Origin: Duganella aceris
GTDB lineage: Bacteria > Pseudomonadota > Gammaproteobacteria > Burkholderiales > Burkholderiaceae_D
DNA: 64,000 nt
NCBI RefSeq assembly: GCF_011090165.1
Contig: NZ_JAADJT010000014.1
Coordinates: 1 to 64,000 of the forward strand
Direction: 5' to 3'
Shown: one piece after another, positions 28,110 through 36,531 of the stretch
Position numbering within the stretch: the first letter of the stretch is position 1
How the letters are laid out: each line of letters starts with the position of its first letter
Translations under genes and position numbers: made by a program
The notes under the pieces: model-generated
The model's input: only the letters and a program-made list of their open reading frames with translations
Database searches by the model: none
What the model was told of the DNA's origin: nothing

Positions 28110-29036
28110 ATGATGGATGCGGTGTCCGATCTGGCGTTCTTTGCCTTGCTGATGAAGCAGGGCAGTCTGGCGGCGGTGGCGCGGGAACTGGGCGTGACGC
28201 CGCCGGTGGTGACCAAGCGGCTGGCGGCGCTGGAGCGGCGGCTGGGGGTGCGCTTGCTGAACCGCACCACGCGCCGCATGAGCGTCACGCACGAAGGCGA
28301 GGTCTACCTGAGCAATGGCGCGCGCATCCTGGCCGATATCGAGGAGCTGGAGATGAAGGTGGTCAGCAGCCGCGCCGAGCCGAAGGGGCTGCTGCGGGTC
28401 AACGCCAGCTTCGGCTTCGGGCGGCGGCATATCGCGCCGGCGGTGGCGGCGTTCGCGCGGCGCTATCCGGAGGTGGAGGTGCAGCTGCAGATGACCGAGC
28501 GGCCGATGAACCTGGTCGATGCGGCCTATGACATCGGCATCCGCATCGGCGAGCTGCCGGACGCGCGCATCACGGCGCGCAAGATCGCGTCCAACCGGCG
28601 CTTGCTGTGCGCGTCGCCGCTGTACCTGGACCGGGTGGCGGCGCCGGCCACGCCGAACGAGCTGCAGCGGCACGACTGTATCGTGATCCGCGAGGACGAG
28701 GCGGCCTACGGCGTCTGGCACTTGAGCAATGGCCGCAGGCAGGAGATGGTCAAGGTGCGCGGCGCGCTCAGCACCAACGATGGCGAAACGGCGGTGGCGT
28801 GGGCGCTGGATGGCTACGGCATCATCATGCGCTCGCAGTGGGATGCGGCGCCGTATCTGCGCTCCGGGCGGCTGGTGCCGGTGCTGGCGGAGTGGTCGCT
28901 GCCGGGCGCCGATATCTTTGCCGTCTATCCGGAGCGGCTGAATTTATCGGCCAAGGTTAGCGCCTTTGTCGATTTTCTCGCCGAACGGTTCGCGCCGCAC
29001 TTGGGGCGGCCGGGCGATCCGCAGGGTGGCTGGTAG
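28110..29036 (+). CDS. LysR-family regulator (DmlR-like) divergent from hydrolase-leuCD
   Basis: About 308 aa. The helix-turn-helix is GSLAAVARELGVTPPVVTKRLAALERRLGVRLLNRTTRRMSVTHEGE, with an effector domain of the branch holding DmlR/TtuA regulators (GLLRVNASFGFGRRHIAPAV, then YDIGIRIGELPD). AGGGG precedes two adjacent Met codons at 28110 and 28113. It diverges from the hydrolase gene across about 87 bases and probably activates it in response to a hydroxy- or dicarboxylic acid. That ligand class is inferred from relatives. Confidence 0.9.
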   Translation: MMDAVSDLAFFALLMKQGSLAAVARELGVTPPVVTKRLAALERRLGVRLLNRTTRRMSVTHEGEVYLSNGARILADIEELEMKVVSSRAEPKGLLRVNASFGFGRRHIAPAVAAFARRYPEVEVQLQMTERPMNLVDAAYDIGIRIGELPDARITARKIASNRRLLCASPLYLDRVAAPATPNELQRHDCIVIREDEAAYGVWHLSNGRRQEMVKVRGALSTNDGETAVAWALDGYGIIMRSQWDAAPYLRSGRLVPVLAEWSLPGADIFAVYPERLNLSAKVSAFVDFLAERFAPHLGRPGDPQGGW

Positions 29037-30014
29037 TTAACGCGCCATCACGTCGATGACGGCTTGATAGACGCGCACCGGTTCTTCGGCGATGCGGTTC
29101 AGCACGTAGAGGAAGTGTTCCTCGCCGAAGACCGCGTATTCGCGGGTCGGGAAGCCGCGCGCTTGCAAGTCGGCGATCTGCTCGGTGCCGAGGCCGATCA
29201 GCGATTCGAATTCAAACCAGCGCGGGTCGATGCGCTCCTGGAGGATCAGCGCGCTCAGGTCGGCCTGGATGGCGCGGTCGTGGGTAGCGATCGAGCACTT
29301 GTGGCCGCTTAGCAGCAGCGTCTGCGCGTGGCGGCGGTAGGCCGCGGCCAGCTCGGGGCTGTTGCGGTGGTGGGCGATTTCTTCGGATTCGAGGAAGGCG
29401 CCTTTGACCAGGCGGATGCGGCCCGGCAGCTTCATCAGCGCCGGCAAGTCGCGGTCGGTGCGGTGGCGCTTGGCCGGCACCGTGATGCCGACGTTGTGCA
29501 GGCCGTCTTCGCGGTGCAGCCGGGTGTAGACGGCGTAGATGTCGTCGGCGCGGTCGGCGCCTTCCATCGAGATCATCACTTCGCGGTTGATTTCGGCGGC
29601 GGCCAGTGCGATGCGGCGGGCGTTGCGGTAGCCCAGCTCCAGGTCGACCATCGAACCGACATGCGACAGGTCGAACGAGATCGAGCAGTTCAGGTTGCGC
29701 TGGCCGATGGCCTGGGTCAGCTGCATGAATACTTCGGTCTCGGCCATGGCGAAGGCTTCGTCGCGCACGCTTTCGCCCATGTATTCGGCGGAGGCGGCGT
29801 GGCCCTGGGCGATGATGTGTTCGACCCGTTGCAGCGCGTCGGCCACCGTCTGGCCGGCGACGTAGCGTTGCGAGACCTTGTGCATGTACGGGCGCAGCAG
29901 CGGGTCGTTGCAGAATTTTTCCTTGGCGGTCTCGTCGAGCGCCAGCGCGCGCAGGGTGGCGGCGGCCTGGTCGACCAGCGGTTGCCAGGCGGCGGGGAAG
30001 TGCGGGATGTCCAT
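29037..30014 (-). CDS. Proline dehydrogenase family protein (monofunctional)
   Basis: A 325-aa FAD barrel of the PRODH family. Characteristic pieces are SISFDLSHVG, REVMISMEG, VPAKRHRTDRDLPALMKLPGRIRLVKGAFLESEEIAH, CSIATHDRAI and FEFESLIGLGTEQIADL. Oxidises proline to pyrroline-5-carboxylate. Unlike PutA there is no aldehyde dehydrogenase or DNA-binding domain. It starts 5 bases after panE ends, forming an unusual two-gene unit. The substrate could be a proline analogue. Confidence 0.88.
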   Translation of the reverse strand: MDIPHFPAAWQPLVDQAAATLRALALDETAKEKFCNDPLLRPYMHKVSQRYVAGQTVADALQRVEHIIAQGHAASAEYMGESVRDEAFAMAETEVFMQLTQAIGQRNLNCSISFDLSHVGSMVDLELGYRNARRIALAAAEINREVMISMEGADRADDIYAVYTRLHREDGLHNVGITVPAKRHRTDRDLPALMKLPGRIRLVKGAFLESEEIAHHRNSPELAAAYRRHAQTLLLSGHKCSIATHDRAIQADLSALILQERIDPRWFEFESLIGLGTEQIADLQARGFPTREYAVFGEEHFLYVLNRIAEEPVRVYQAVIDVMAR

Positions 30015-30019
30015 GTGCG

Positions 30020-30952
30020 TTATCGCGCGGCCTCGCGGGCGCGGCGGGCCTGGTAGGTTGTCAGGTGGGCGTAGGCGAGCTGGAGCGTCGGTGCGGCTGC
30101 GGCGCCGGCGCGGTCCAGCATGTCGCCCAGGATGTGGTCGGCTTCGATGGCGCCGCCGCTCTCCAGGTCCCTCAGCATCGACGCGCTGATCGGCGAACCG
30201 GCCGCCGTCAGCATGGCCAGCGCGCGTTCCAGCGACGCGGCGCGCGGCGGGTAGCCGTTGACGGCGGCGATGGCGGCGCACTGGTCGAGCAGCGTGCGCG
30301 GCAGCGCGGCGTTGCCGGCGGCGACGATGTCGCCCACGGTGCCGCGCAGCAGGCAGGTGGCGCCGGCCAGAGCGGTGATGAAGATCCACTTTTCCCACAT
30401 CTCCAGCCGCATCTGTTCGCTGGCACGGGCGTCGAAGTTGGCGCCGGCCATGGCCTGCGCGATGGCGGCGACGCGCGGCGAACTGCCACCGTCGAGTTCA
30501 CCGAACACCAGGCTGTGGGCATCGTTCAGATGCAGCACGGTGCCCTGCGGATCGAGGGTGGCGGAGATCAGGCACAGGCCGCCGAGCACCCGATCCGCGC
30601 CGAAGCGCGCGGCCAGCCGGTCGACGTGCGCCATGCCGTTCAGCACGGGCAGGATGGCCGTCTGCGGCCCGACGGCGGCGGCGAACGAATCCATGGTCGC
30701 ATCGAGATCGTAGGCCTTGCAGCCGACGATGACGACATCATAGTGTTGCGCGATCTGCTCGGACAGCAGATGCGGCGGCGCGTTGAGCGTCAAGTCGCCG
30801 CGCTGGCTCTTGATGTGCAGCCCATGCTGCTTGAGCTGGGCCGCGCGTCCGGCGCGCACAAGAAAAGTGACGTCCCGGCCCGCATCCAGCAGCCGCGCCC
30901 CGAAATACCCACCCAGCGCACCCGCGCCGACCACCAGAATGTTCATCGTCAT
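30020..30952 (-). CDS. panE: 2-dehydropantoate 2-reductase family protein
   Basis: A 310-aa NADPH enzyme. The Rossmann motif is NILVVGAGALGGYFGARLLDAG near the N-terminus, and the catalytic-Lys region lies in MRLEMWEKWIFITALAGATCLL. The substrate-domain pieces are GYPPRAASLERALAML and the conserved Glu helix (SGGAIEADHILGDML). PanE makes pantoate for coenzyme A, but the family also includes other ketoacid reductases. It pairs with proline dehydrogenase rather than pan genes, so the symbol is provisional. Its start lies 12 bases from palindromic repeat copy 2. Confidence 0.88.
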   Translation of the reverse strand: MTMNILVVGAGALGGYFGARLLDAGRDVTFLVRAGRAAQLKQHGLHIKSQRGDLTLNAPPHLLSEQIAQHYDVVIVGCKAYDLDATMDSFAAAVGPQTAILPVLNGMAHVDRLAARFGADRVLGGLCLISATLDPQGTVLHLNDAHSLVFGELDGGSSPRVAAIAQAMAGANFDARASEQMRLEMWEKWIFITALAGATCLLRGTVGDIVAAGNAALPRTLLDQCAAIAAVNGYPPRAASLERALAMLTAAGSPISASMLRDLESGGAIEADHILGDMLDRAGAAAAPTLQLAYAHLTTYQARRAREAAR

Positions 30953-30964
30953 GTCCTAAAAAAA

Positions 30965-31042
30965 CGGGGTCAGAGCTAAAAACTGGACACGAACTCTGCC
31001 GCTAGCAGTTGAGCTCGTGTCCAGTTTTTAGCTCTGACCCCG
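30965..31042. repeat. 78-bp palindromic repeat, copy 2
   Basis: Same element as at 22774-22853: left arm CGGGGTCAGAGCTAAAAACT, right arm ending AGCTCTGACCCCG. The arms pair almost perfectly. The flank after the right arm (GGAGGAGGGGGTCA) also matches the flank of copy 1 (GGAGTAGGAGGTCA) at most positions, so the repeated unit extends about 14 bases beyond the palindrome. It lies between the panE start and the glycine-zipper gene end. Confidence 0.88.
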
Positions 31043-31052
31043 GAGGAGGGGG

Positions 31053-31475
31053 TCAGTTGCGGACCAGGGTGCCGTCGGCTTTGCGGACGCGGTCGCCTTT
31101 GTGCATGTTCGGGTCGTGGTCGAAGTGGAAGTTGGCTTGCTGGCCGTTGTCGTATTTGACGTGCACCGTCCACTCTTTGGTGGCGCGGGCTTTTTCTTCG
31201 ACTTTCTTGCCGGCATAGGCGCCGCCGGCGGCGCCCGCCACCGTGGCCAGTTGCCGGCCGTGGCCGCTGCCGACCTGGTTGCCCAGCAGCGCGCCTGCCA
31301 CGCCGCCGGCGATCAGGCCCACGGCGCCGCCCTTGCCATCCTTGTCGTGCACCGCCACCGCGGTGACGCGGCCGCAGTCCTGACATTGCGGTTTGTGTTG
31401 CGGCTTGGCTTGCGCCTGCATGCCGGACAACAGTCCGGTCAGCAGCAGGGCGGTGGCGATCGAGCGGGTTTTCAT
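31053..31475 (-). CDS. Glycine-zipper 2TM domain envelope protein
   Basis: A 140-aa secreted protein. A signal peptide (MKTRSIATALLLTGLLSGMQAQA) precedes the glycine-zipper stretch KGGAVGLIAGGVAGALLGNQVGSGHGRQLATVAGAAGGAYAGKKVEE, as in Rick_17kDa/SlyB-type outer-membrane proteins, followed by a soluble C-terminal domain (WTVHVKYDNGQQANFHF). No lipobox Cys is seen at the cleavage site. AGGAG lies about 8 bases before ATG 31475. It probably sits in the outer membrane or periplasm, but the function is unknown. Confidence 0.88.
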   Translation of the reverse strand: MKTRSIATALLLTGLLSGMQAQAKPQHKPQCQDCGRVTAVAVHDKDGKGGAVGLIAGGVAGALLGNQVGSGHGRQLATVAGAAGGAYAGKKVEEKARATKEWTVHVKYDNGQQANFHFDHDPNMHKGDRVRKADGTLVRN

Positions 31476-31488
31476 GGTGTTCTCCTGG

Positions 31489-31908
31489 TTAGCCATAGGC
31501 GCCGCCAGTGTATAGCAAATCGAAAAATCGTGAGATTGTGGCGATCAGCCCGCCCGCGCCCAGCATCATGCTGGCCACCAGCACCACCGCCACCGGCCAG
31601 TGCGTGTCCGATTGCCGGCCGCTGCCGGGATTGAAGCGGGCGTCCCATTTGTCGTCCGACATCAGGCCCAGCACCAGCGCTTCCAACAGGCCGACCAGCA
31701 CCGACAGCGTGACCGGCAACAGTTTATAGAAGCCGTCGGCCTGCGGCGCCAGCGCGGCGACCAGCGCGGCGGCCGGCAGGCTGGCCAGGTGCGCCCACAG
31801 CCACCGGTCGCGCGCGCCGCGCAGGTACAGGCGGTGCAGGCCGAGGCCGCCCAGCAGGAAGGCTGCCAGCGTGGCCAGGGTTTTGTTTTTGTGGTGCGGA
31901 ATCGTCAT
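31489..31908 (-). CDS. TM2-domain (NINE-like) membrane protein
   Basis: A 139-aa inner-membrane protein. The N-terminal [26 protein letters not shown] matches the TM2 pattern (two membrane helices with a GxxGxHRFYLG turn), followed by further hydrophobic segments to residue 130. TM2 proteins have no settled bacterial function. It is separated from the glycine-zipper gene by 13 bases and probably co-transcribed. Confidence 0.85.
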   Translation of the reverse strand: MTIPHHKNKTLATLAAFLLGGLGLHRLYLRGARDRWLWAHLASLPAAALVAALAPQADGFYKLLPVTLSVLVGLLEALVLGLMSDDKWDARFNPGSGRQSDTHWPVAVVLVASMMLGAGGLIATISRFFDLLYTGGAYG

Positions 31909-32056
31909 GGTGTGCGACTTTTACACGGAAAGCAGGCAGTATCGGTCATAATACCGCCCCCGGCTTGCCTTTTTTGTTGTCTTGGCACTTGCCCCACTCG
32001 CCGGAACGGGGGATAATCTTCGATTACCCCAATCTGCCCGATTATTTCATTAACGC

Positions 32057-32086
32057 TTGCTGCTTCGCGGCAAAGCGCGCTATAAT
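32057..32086 (+). promoter_or_regulatory. Sigma-70-type promoter of the rpsP operon
   Basis: TTGCTG (-35) and TATAAT (-10, 32081-32086) with 18-base spacing, 41 bases before rpsP. Strong and well placed for the rpsP-rimM-trmD-rplS operon. Confidence 0.75.
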
Positions 32087-32126
32087 TTGCGGCTTTTTCC
32101 GTCCTAGCACACTTTTTGGAAATATT

Positions 32127-32372
32127 ATGGTCGTTATTCGTTTAGCTCGTGGAGGCGCCAAGAAGCGTCCGTTCTTCAACATCGTTGCAACCGACTCGCG
32201 CAATCGCCGCGATGGCCGTTTCATCGAGCGCATCGGTTTCTACAACCCGATGGCATCCGGTGGCGAAGTGCCACTGCGTATTACCGCTGACCGTCTGGCT
32301 CACTGGCAATCCGTCGGCGCCCAACTGTCGCCGACCGTTGCTCGCCTGGTAGCTTCGAACAAAGCTGCTTAA
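32127..32372 (+). CDS. rpsP: 30S ribosomal protein S16
   Basis: An 81-aa protein with the standard S16 sequence ([41 protein letters not shown]). It binds 16S rRNA early in 30S assembly. First gene of the conserved rpsP-rimM-trmD-rplS operon. Confidence 0.98.
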   Translation: MVVIRLARGGAKKRPFFNIVATDSRNRRDGRFIERIGFYNPMASGGEVPLRITADRLAHWQSVGAQLSPTVARLVASNKAA

Positions 32373-32387
32373 GTTCGGGTTGCTGGT

Positions 32388-32948
32388 TTGACCGATCAGA
32401 ATGCATCCGGGGTGCAAGTCCCCGACGATCTGGCACAGGTGGGCTTTGTCTTCGGTGCCTACGGCGTTGCTGGCTGGGTCAGGATTCGTCCTTTCTCGGA
32501 AGATGCGGATGCACTCCTCAAGGTGAAAACCTGGTGGATCGACAAGCCTTCGCTGCACGATGTCGAGGTCAAGCAGTGCAAACTGCATGGCGGCGACGTG
32601 GTCGCGCAGCTGGTGGGAGTGACCGATCGGAATGTGGCAGAAGCGCTCAAGGGTGCCGCTGTGTCCGTTCCGCGCAGTCGTTTCCCGGTGCTGTCCGACG
32701 ATGAGTTTTACTGGACCGAGTTGATCGGTCTGGATGTAGAGAATTTGCAAGGTGAGCACCTCGGCAAGGTGACTGACATGATGAGCAACGGTCCGCAGTC
32801 GATCTTGCGCATCACGCCGGCCCCATCCGCCGAAGCTGATCCCGAAGTTGCGGCGCAAGAGCGCCTGATCCCGTTTGTGGAGGCGTTCGTCATCAAGGTG
32901 GACAAGACCGCGAACAAGATCACCGTCGACTGGGGCCTTGATTATTAA
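32388..32948 (+). CDS. rimM: Ribosome maturation factor RimM (TTG start)
   Basis: A 186-aa 16S processing factor that binds S19. The N-terminal barrel is VGFVFGAYGVAGWVRIRPFSED and the PRC-barrel is FYWTELIGLDVENLQGEHLGKVTDMMSNGPQSILRI, ending ERLIPFVEAFVIKVD. The frame opens with TTG at 32388, 15 bases after rpsP, with only GGG upstream. The nearby ATG is out of frame; an in-frame GTG eight codons later is the alternative. Weak initiation fits the lower need for this factor. Confidence 0.96.
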   Translation: MTDQNASGVQVPDDLAQVGFVFGAYGVAGWVRIRPFSEDADALLKVKTWWIDKPSLHDVEVKQCKLHGGDVVAQLVGVTDRNVAEALKGAAVSVPRSRFPVLSDDEFYWTELIGLDVENLQGEHLGKVTDMMSNGPQSILRITPAPSAEADPEVAAQERLIPFVEAFVIKVDKTANKITVDWGLDY

Positions 32949-32970
32949 AAGAACATAAGGGCGGCCCGCC

Positions 32971-33717
32971 ATGCAATTCGATGTCGTGACCCTGTTCCCT
33001 GAAATGTTCGCCGCACTGACGCAGTCGGGTGTCACCCGGCGCGCGTTCGAACAGAATAAATGTGGCTTGTCGCTGTGGAATCCGCGTGATTTCACCACCG
33101 ACAATCACCGCACCGTGGATGACCGCCCGTATGGCGGCGGCCCCGGCATGGTGATGCTGGCCAAACCCTTGGAAGCGACGCTCAACGCGGCGAAGCAGCG
33201 CCAGACCGATGCCGGTCTGCCCGCGCCGCGCGTGCTGTTCATGTCGCCGCAGGGCAGGCAATTGACGCACGAGCGTGTGATGCAGCTGCAGCAGGAGCCC
33301 GGTCTGGTGATCCTGTGCGGCCGCTACGAGGCGGTGGACCAGCGTTTGCTGGACCGTTGCGTCGACGAGGAAATCAGCCTCGGCGATTTCGTGCTGTCCG
33401 GCGGCGAGCTGCCGGCGATGGCCTTGATGGATGCCGTGATCCGCCAGATTCCCGGCGTGTTGAACACGGATGCGTCGGCGGTCGAGGACAGCTTCGTCAA
33501 CGGCTTGCTGGATTCGCCGCACTACACGCGGCCGGACCAGTATGAGGGTGTGGGCGTGCCGCCGGTGCTGATGGGCGGCAACCACGCCGAGATTGAAAAA
33601 TGGCGCCGCCAGCGCATGTTGGAGGCGACCGCGCGCAAGCGCCCGGATTTGCTTGTCAAAGCGCGTGAGGCGGGACTGCTCACCAAGCTCGATGAGCGAT
33701 TTTTGGCGGGTCTTTAA
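32971..33717 (+). CDS. trmD: tRNA (guanine-N1)-methyltransferase
   Basis: A 248-aa SPOUT methyltransferase making m1G37. Start [29 protein letters not shown], the knot [50 protein letters not shown], and the C-terminal [12 protein letters not shown]. Third gene of the operon. Confidence 0.98.
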   Translation: MQFDVVTLFPEMFAALTQSGVTRRAFEQNKCGLSLWNPRDFTTDNHRTVDDRPYGGGPGMVMLAKPLEATLNAAKQRQTDAGLPAPRVLFMSPQGRQLTHERVMQLQQEPGLVILCGRYEAVDQRLLDRCVDEEISLGDFVLSGGELPAMALMDAVIRQIPGVLNTDASAVEDSFVNGLLDSPHYTRPDQYEGVGVPPVLMGGNHAEIEKWRRQRMLEATARKRPDLLVKAREAGLLTKLDERFLAGL

Positions 33718-33803
33718 GGACCTGCTTGTTATAACCCCATCCTCTACCGGGCGAGTTTCATTACTCATGCGCGCCGGCACGATGGTTTATGGAGTCATTA
33801 AAA

Positions 33804-34190
33804 ATGAACCTGATTCAACAACTCGAGCAAGAAGAAATCGCTCGCCTGGGCAAAACCATCCCTGATTTTGCTCCTGGCGATACCGTGATCGTCAACGTTA
33901 ACGTCGTCGAAGGCACCCGCAAGCGCGCCCAGGCATACGAAGGCGTCGTGATCTCGCGTCGTAACCGTGGCCTGAACTCGAACTTCATCGTTCGCAAGAT
34001 CTCGTCCGGCGAAGGCGTCGAGCGTACCTTCCAGCTGTTCTCGCCGCTGATCGCTTCGATCGAAGTGAAACGCCGCGGTGACGTGCGTCGCGCTAAACTG
34101 TACTACCTGCGTGATCGTTCCGGTAAATCGGCACGTATCAAGGAAAAACTGCCAAACCGTCGCCCAGTGGCGAAAGCAACCGCAGCTTAA
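33804..34190 (+). CDS. rplS: 50S ribosomal protein L19
   Basis: A 128-aa protein at the 30S-50S interface. The sequence is typical: [93 protein letters not shown]. The start at 33804 has GGAG about 11 bases upstream and matches the family; an in-frame ATG five codons earlier is less likely. Confidence 0.98.
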   Translation: MNLIQQLEQEEIARLGKTIPDFAPGDTVIVNVNVVEGTRKRAQAYEGVVISRRNRGLNSNFIVRKISSGEGVERTFQLFSPLIASIEVKRRGDVRRAKLYYLRDRSGKSARIKEKLPNRRPVAKATAA

Positions 34191-34216
34191 TAGCCGCGCT
34201 TGTGTTTGGATGAAGA

Positions 34217-34240
34217 GGGCGCCTTGGCGCCCTTTTTTAT
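34217..34240 (+). terminator. Terminator of the rpsP-rplS operon
   Basis: GGGCGCC / GGCGCCC stem with TT loop followed by TTTTTTATT, 27 bases past the rplS stop. A classic rho-independent terminator. Confidence 0.92.
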
Positions 34241-34257
34241 TATCAGGAGGTAGCGTC

Positions 34258-34929
34258 TTGGCCAAGCTCACGTTCGACCCGCAACAACTTCCGATCGACG
34301 CCATCGCCGGCGAGCCGGCCGTGGCGCCGGAGCGCTTGACGCCGGCCTGGCTGCGCCAGCGCTTCGCCGGCCCGGCGCCGCTGTGGGCGGCGGAGCGGCG
34401 CGAGCGCGTGCTGCCCGAGCGCGAGGACCGGGCGCCGACGCCGGCGTCGGTGCTGGTGCCGCTGATCCAGCGTCCGCACGGCCTGACGCTGCTGCTGACG
34501 CAGCGCACCGCGCACCTGACCGACCATCCCGGCCAGATCAGCTTTCCCGGCGGCCGCGCCGAGGCCTACGACGCGGACGCGGTCGACACCGCGCTGCGCG
34601 AGTCGGAGGAGGAGATCGGGCTGGCGCGCCGCCACGTCGAGGTAATCGGCAGCATGCCGCCGTACCTGACCGGCACCGGCTACTGCGTGACGCCGGTGGT
34701 GGGCCTGATCGCGCCGCCGTTCGAGGTGGCCGCCGATCCGTCCGAGGTGGAGGCGATCTTCGAGGTGCCGCTGGCGTTCCTGATGGACGGCGCCAACCAC
34801 CAGCGGCTGTCGATGGAGTTCGGCGGCGGGCGGCGCAGCTTTTATGCGATGCCGTACGAAGGTTATTACATCTGGGGCGCGACGGCGGGTATGCTGCGGA
34901 ATCTGTTCCATTTCTTGCGCGCGGAGTGA
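34258..34929 (+). CDS. CoA pyrophosphatase, Nudix (NudL-like; TTG start)
   Basis: A 223-aa Nudix hydrolase cleaving coenzyme A to phosphopantetheine and ADP. The CoAse-specific leader LLLTQRTAHLTDHPGQISFPGGRAE runs into the Nudix box with ALRESEEEIGL. Initiation is at TTG 34258, fixed by a perfect AGGAGG 7 bases upstream; no ATG is available in frame at that place. It follows the ribosomal operon terminator, so it may depend on read-through or its own promoter. Confidence 0.92.
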   Translation: MAKLTFDPQQLPIDAIAGEPAVAPERLTPAWLRQRFAGPAPLWAAERRERVLPEREDRAPTPASVLVPLIQRPHGLTLLLTQRTAHLTDHPGQISFPGGRAEAYDADAVDTALRESEEEIGLARRHVEVIGSMPPYLTGTGYCVTPVVGLIAPPFEVAADPSEVEAIFEVPLAFLMDGANHQRLSMEFGGGRRSFYAMPYEGYYIWGATAGMLRNLFHFLRAE

Positions 34930-34975
34930 TAACTACGCTATCGTTACGGGCAATGCCGAACCCAAAGGACGTTTA

Positions 34976-35944
34976 ATGACATTTCTTTCCATTCTCTGCG
35001 CGCTGCTGATCGAGCAAATGAAGCCGCTGCGCGCGGACAATCCGGTCTACGCCGAAATCAAACGCCTGGCGTTGCGGATGGAGACCTGGTTCAACGCCGG
35101 CCACTCGACCCACGGCCGCATGGGCTGGTTCCTGATGATGGCGATCCTGATGGTGCCGACGGCGGCGATCTATTGGACGCTGAAGTATTACGACTGGTTC
35201 CTGGCGGCCTTCGCCTGGAATGTGCTGATCGTCTACCTGACGCTGGGCTTCCGCCATTACAGCCACTATTTCACTTCGATCCAGCTGGCGCTGAACGCGG
35301 GCGACGAAGCCGGCGCGCGCGCCTTGCTGGCCGAGTGGACGCGGCAGGACACGGTCGGCATGGAGGTGTCGGAGATCGCCCGGCTGGCGGTCGAGAAGTC
35401 GCTGATCACCACCCACCGCAATGTGTTCGGGGTGTTCTTCTGGTTCACCATGCCGCTGGGGCCGGCCGGGGCGGTGATGTACCGCGTCTCCGAGCATCTG
35501 GCGCGGGCGTGGAACGAGCCGGAGCACATGCGCAACGAGGCCTTCGGCCAGTTCGCCAGCCGCGCCTTCTACTGGATCGACTGGATTCCGGTGCGCCTGA
35601 CCGCCGTCGCCTTCGCGGTGGTGGGCAACTTCGAGGACGCGATCTACGCCTGGCGCAATTTCGCCCACCGCTGGCACAACGAGGCGATCGGCATCATCCT
35701 GTCGGCCGGCGGCGGCGCGATGGGTGTGCGGCTCGGCACGCCGACCGAGAACGCGGCGCGGGTGCTGCTGGTCGACGCCGCCACCGTGGACAGTTCCGAC
35801 GTCGAGCCGGACGTGCTGCCGGGCGAGGAGCCCAGCATCCGTTCGCTGCAAAGCACGGTCGGCCTGGTGTGGCGCGCCTTGCTGCTGTGGATGATGTTGT
35901 TATTGCTGCTGTCGAGCGCGGTCTGGCTTGGAGCATCCCCTTAA
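34976..35944 (+). CDS. CobD/CbiB family membrane protein
   Basis: A 322-aa inner-membrane protein of the family that includes cobinamide synthase CbiB/CobD and the AmpE-like proteins. Motifs include LIEQMKPLRADNPVYAE, ALLAEWTRQDT, EKSLITTHRNVFGVFFWF and NEAIGIILSAGGGAMGVRLG. No other cobalamin gene is nearby, so a role in cobalamin synthesis is not supported by context; betaproteobacteria often carry such a solitary member. AGGA precedes the ATG. Confidence 0.85.
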   Translation: MTFLSILCALLIEQMKPLRADNPVYAEIKRLALRMETWFNAGHSTHGRMGWFLMMAILMVPTAAIYWTLKYYDWFLAAFAWNVLIVYLTLGFRHYSHYFTSIQLALNAGDEAGARALLAEWTRQDTVGMEVSEIARLAVEKSLITTHRNVFGVFFWFTMPLGPAGAVMYRVSEHLARAWNEPEHMRNEAFGQFASRAFYWIDWIPVRLTAVAFAVVGNFEDAIYAWRNFAHRWHNEAIGIILSAGGGAMGVRLGTPTENAARVLLVDAATVDSSDVEPDVLPGEEPSIRSLQSTVGLVWRALLLWMMLLLLLSSAVWLGASP

Positions 35945-36101
35945 CAAGGTACAATAGCGGCATTGCTGTGGTGCAGTAAGATGGTTTTTCTGCACCAAAG
36001 TAGTCCTTTGTGGAAAAAGGTGGATTGAAATCAATGGCTTACATATTTAGGTCTTCTATAAGATATAATACGTAAGATCCACACAGAAAGCAGCCGCGCC
36101 C

Positions 36102-36437
36102 ATGGCAGAGTCAGTTCAAAAACCGGTCGAACAGCAGGATTCGTTCTTCATCATTGGCCAAACCAGCGATGGCCGCCAGTTCCGCCCCAGCGATTGGGCG
36201 GAGCGCCTGTGCGGCGTGATGGCGTGCTTCAAGCCGGAAGGCTACGGCGGCGGCCGCGACTCGCATTTGCAGTTCTCCCCTTATGTCACGCCGACCGTGA
36301 TCAACGGCGTCAAGTCGGTGGTCGTCAACGGCAAGCTGCGCGCGCTCGAGCCGCTGGCCTATCACTTCGTCATCTCCTTCGCCAAAGACAACGACCTGCA
36401 GATGGTCGACGCCTGTCTCATGCCGGACAAGAGCTGA
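36102..36437 (+). CDS. DUF3579 domain protein
   Basis: A 111-aa soluble protein with the DUF3579 pattern FIIGQTSDGRQFRPSDWAERLCGVMACF and a C-terminal YHFVISFAKDNDLQMVDAC. The family is conserved in betaproteobacteria and its function is unknown. A TATAAT at 36064 with TTACAT 19 bases upstream is a possible promoter. The ribosome site is weak. Confidence 0.88.
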   Translation: MAESVQKPVEQQDSFFIIGQTSDGRQFRPSDWAERLCGVMACFKPEGYGGGRDSHLQFSPYVTPTVINGVKSVVVNGKLRALEPLAYHFVISFAKDNDLQMVDACLMPDKS

Positions 36438-36531
36438 GCTTACTCCCGAATTAAAATTTGCTTAAGCGCATACCCACGCGGGCGGGGGAGGGCGTATGCT
36501 GCCTGTTCTTCAGTTTTTTTCGCGAGAGACC

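Noticed and set aside
22774-31042. CRISPR array suggested by repeated palindromes
   Set aside because: Only two copies 8 kb apart, no regular spacers and no cas genes.
22786-31386. Similar C-terminal peptide (SGVRAKNWTRA...) at the ends of two unrelated minus-strand frames
   Set aside because: Both come from translating the palindromic repeat, not from a shared protein domain.
34976-35944. Assignment as cobalamin synthase CbiB/CobD proper
   Set aside because: No other cobalamin genes are near; only family membership is supported.
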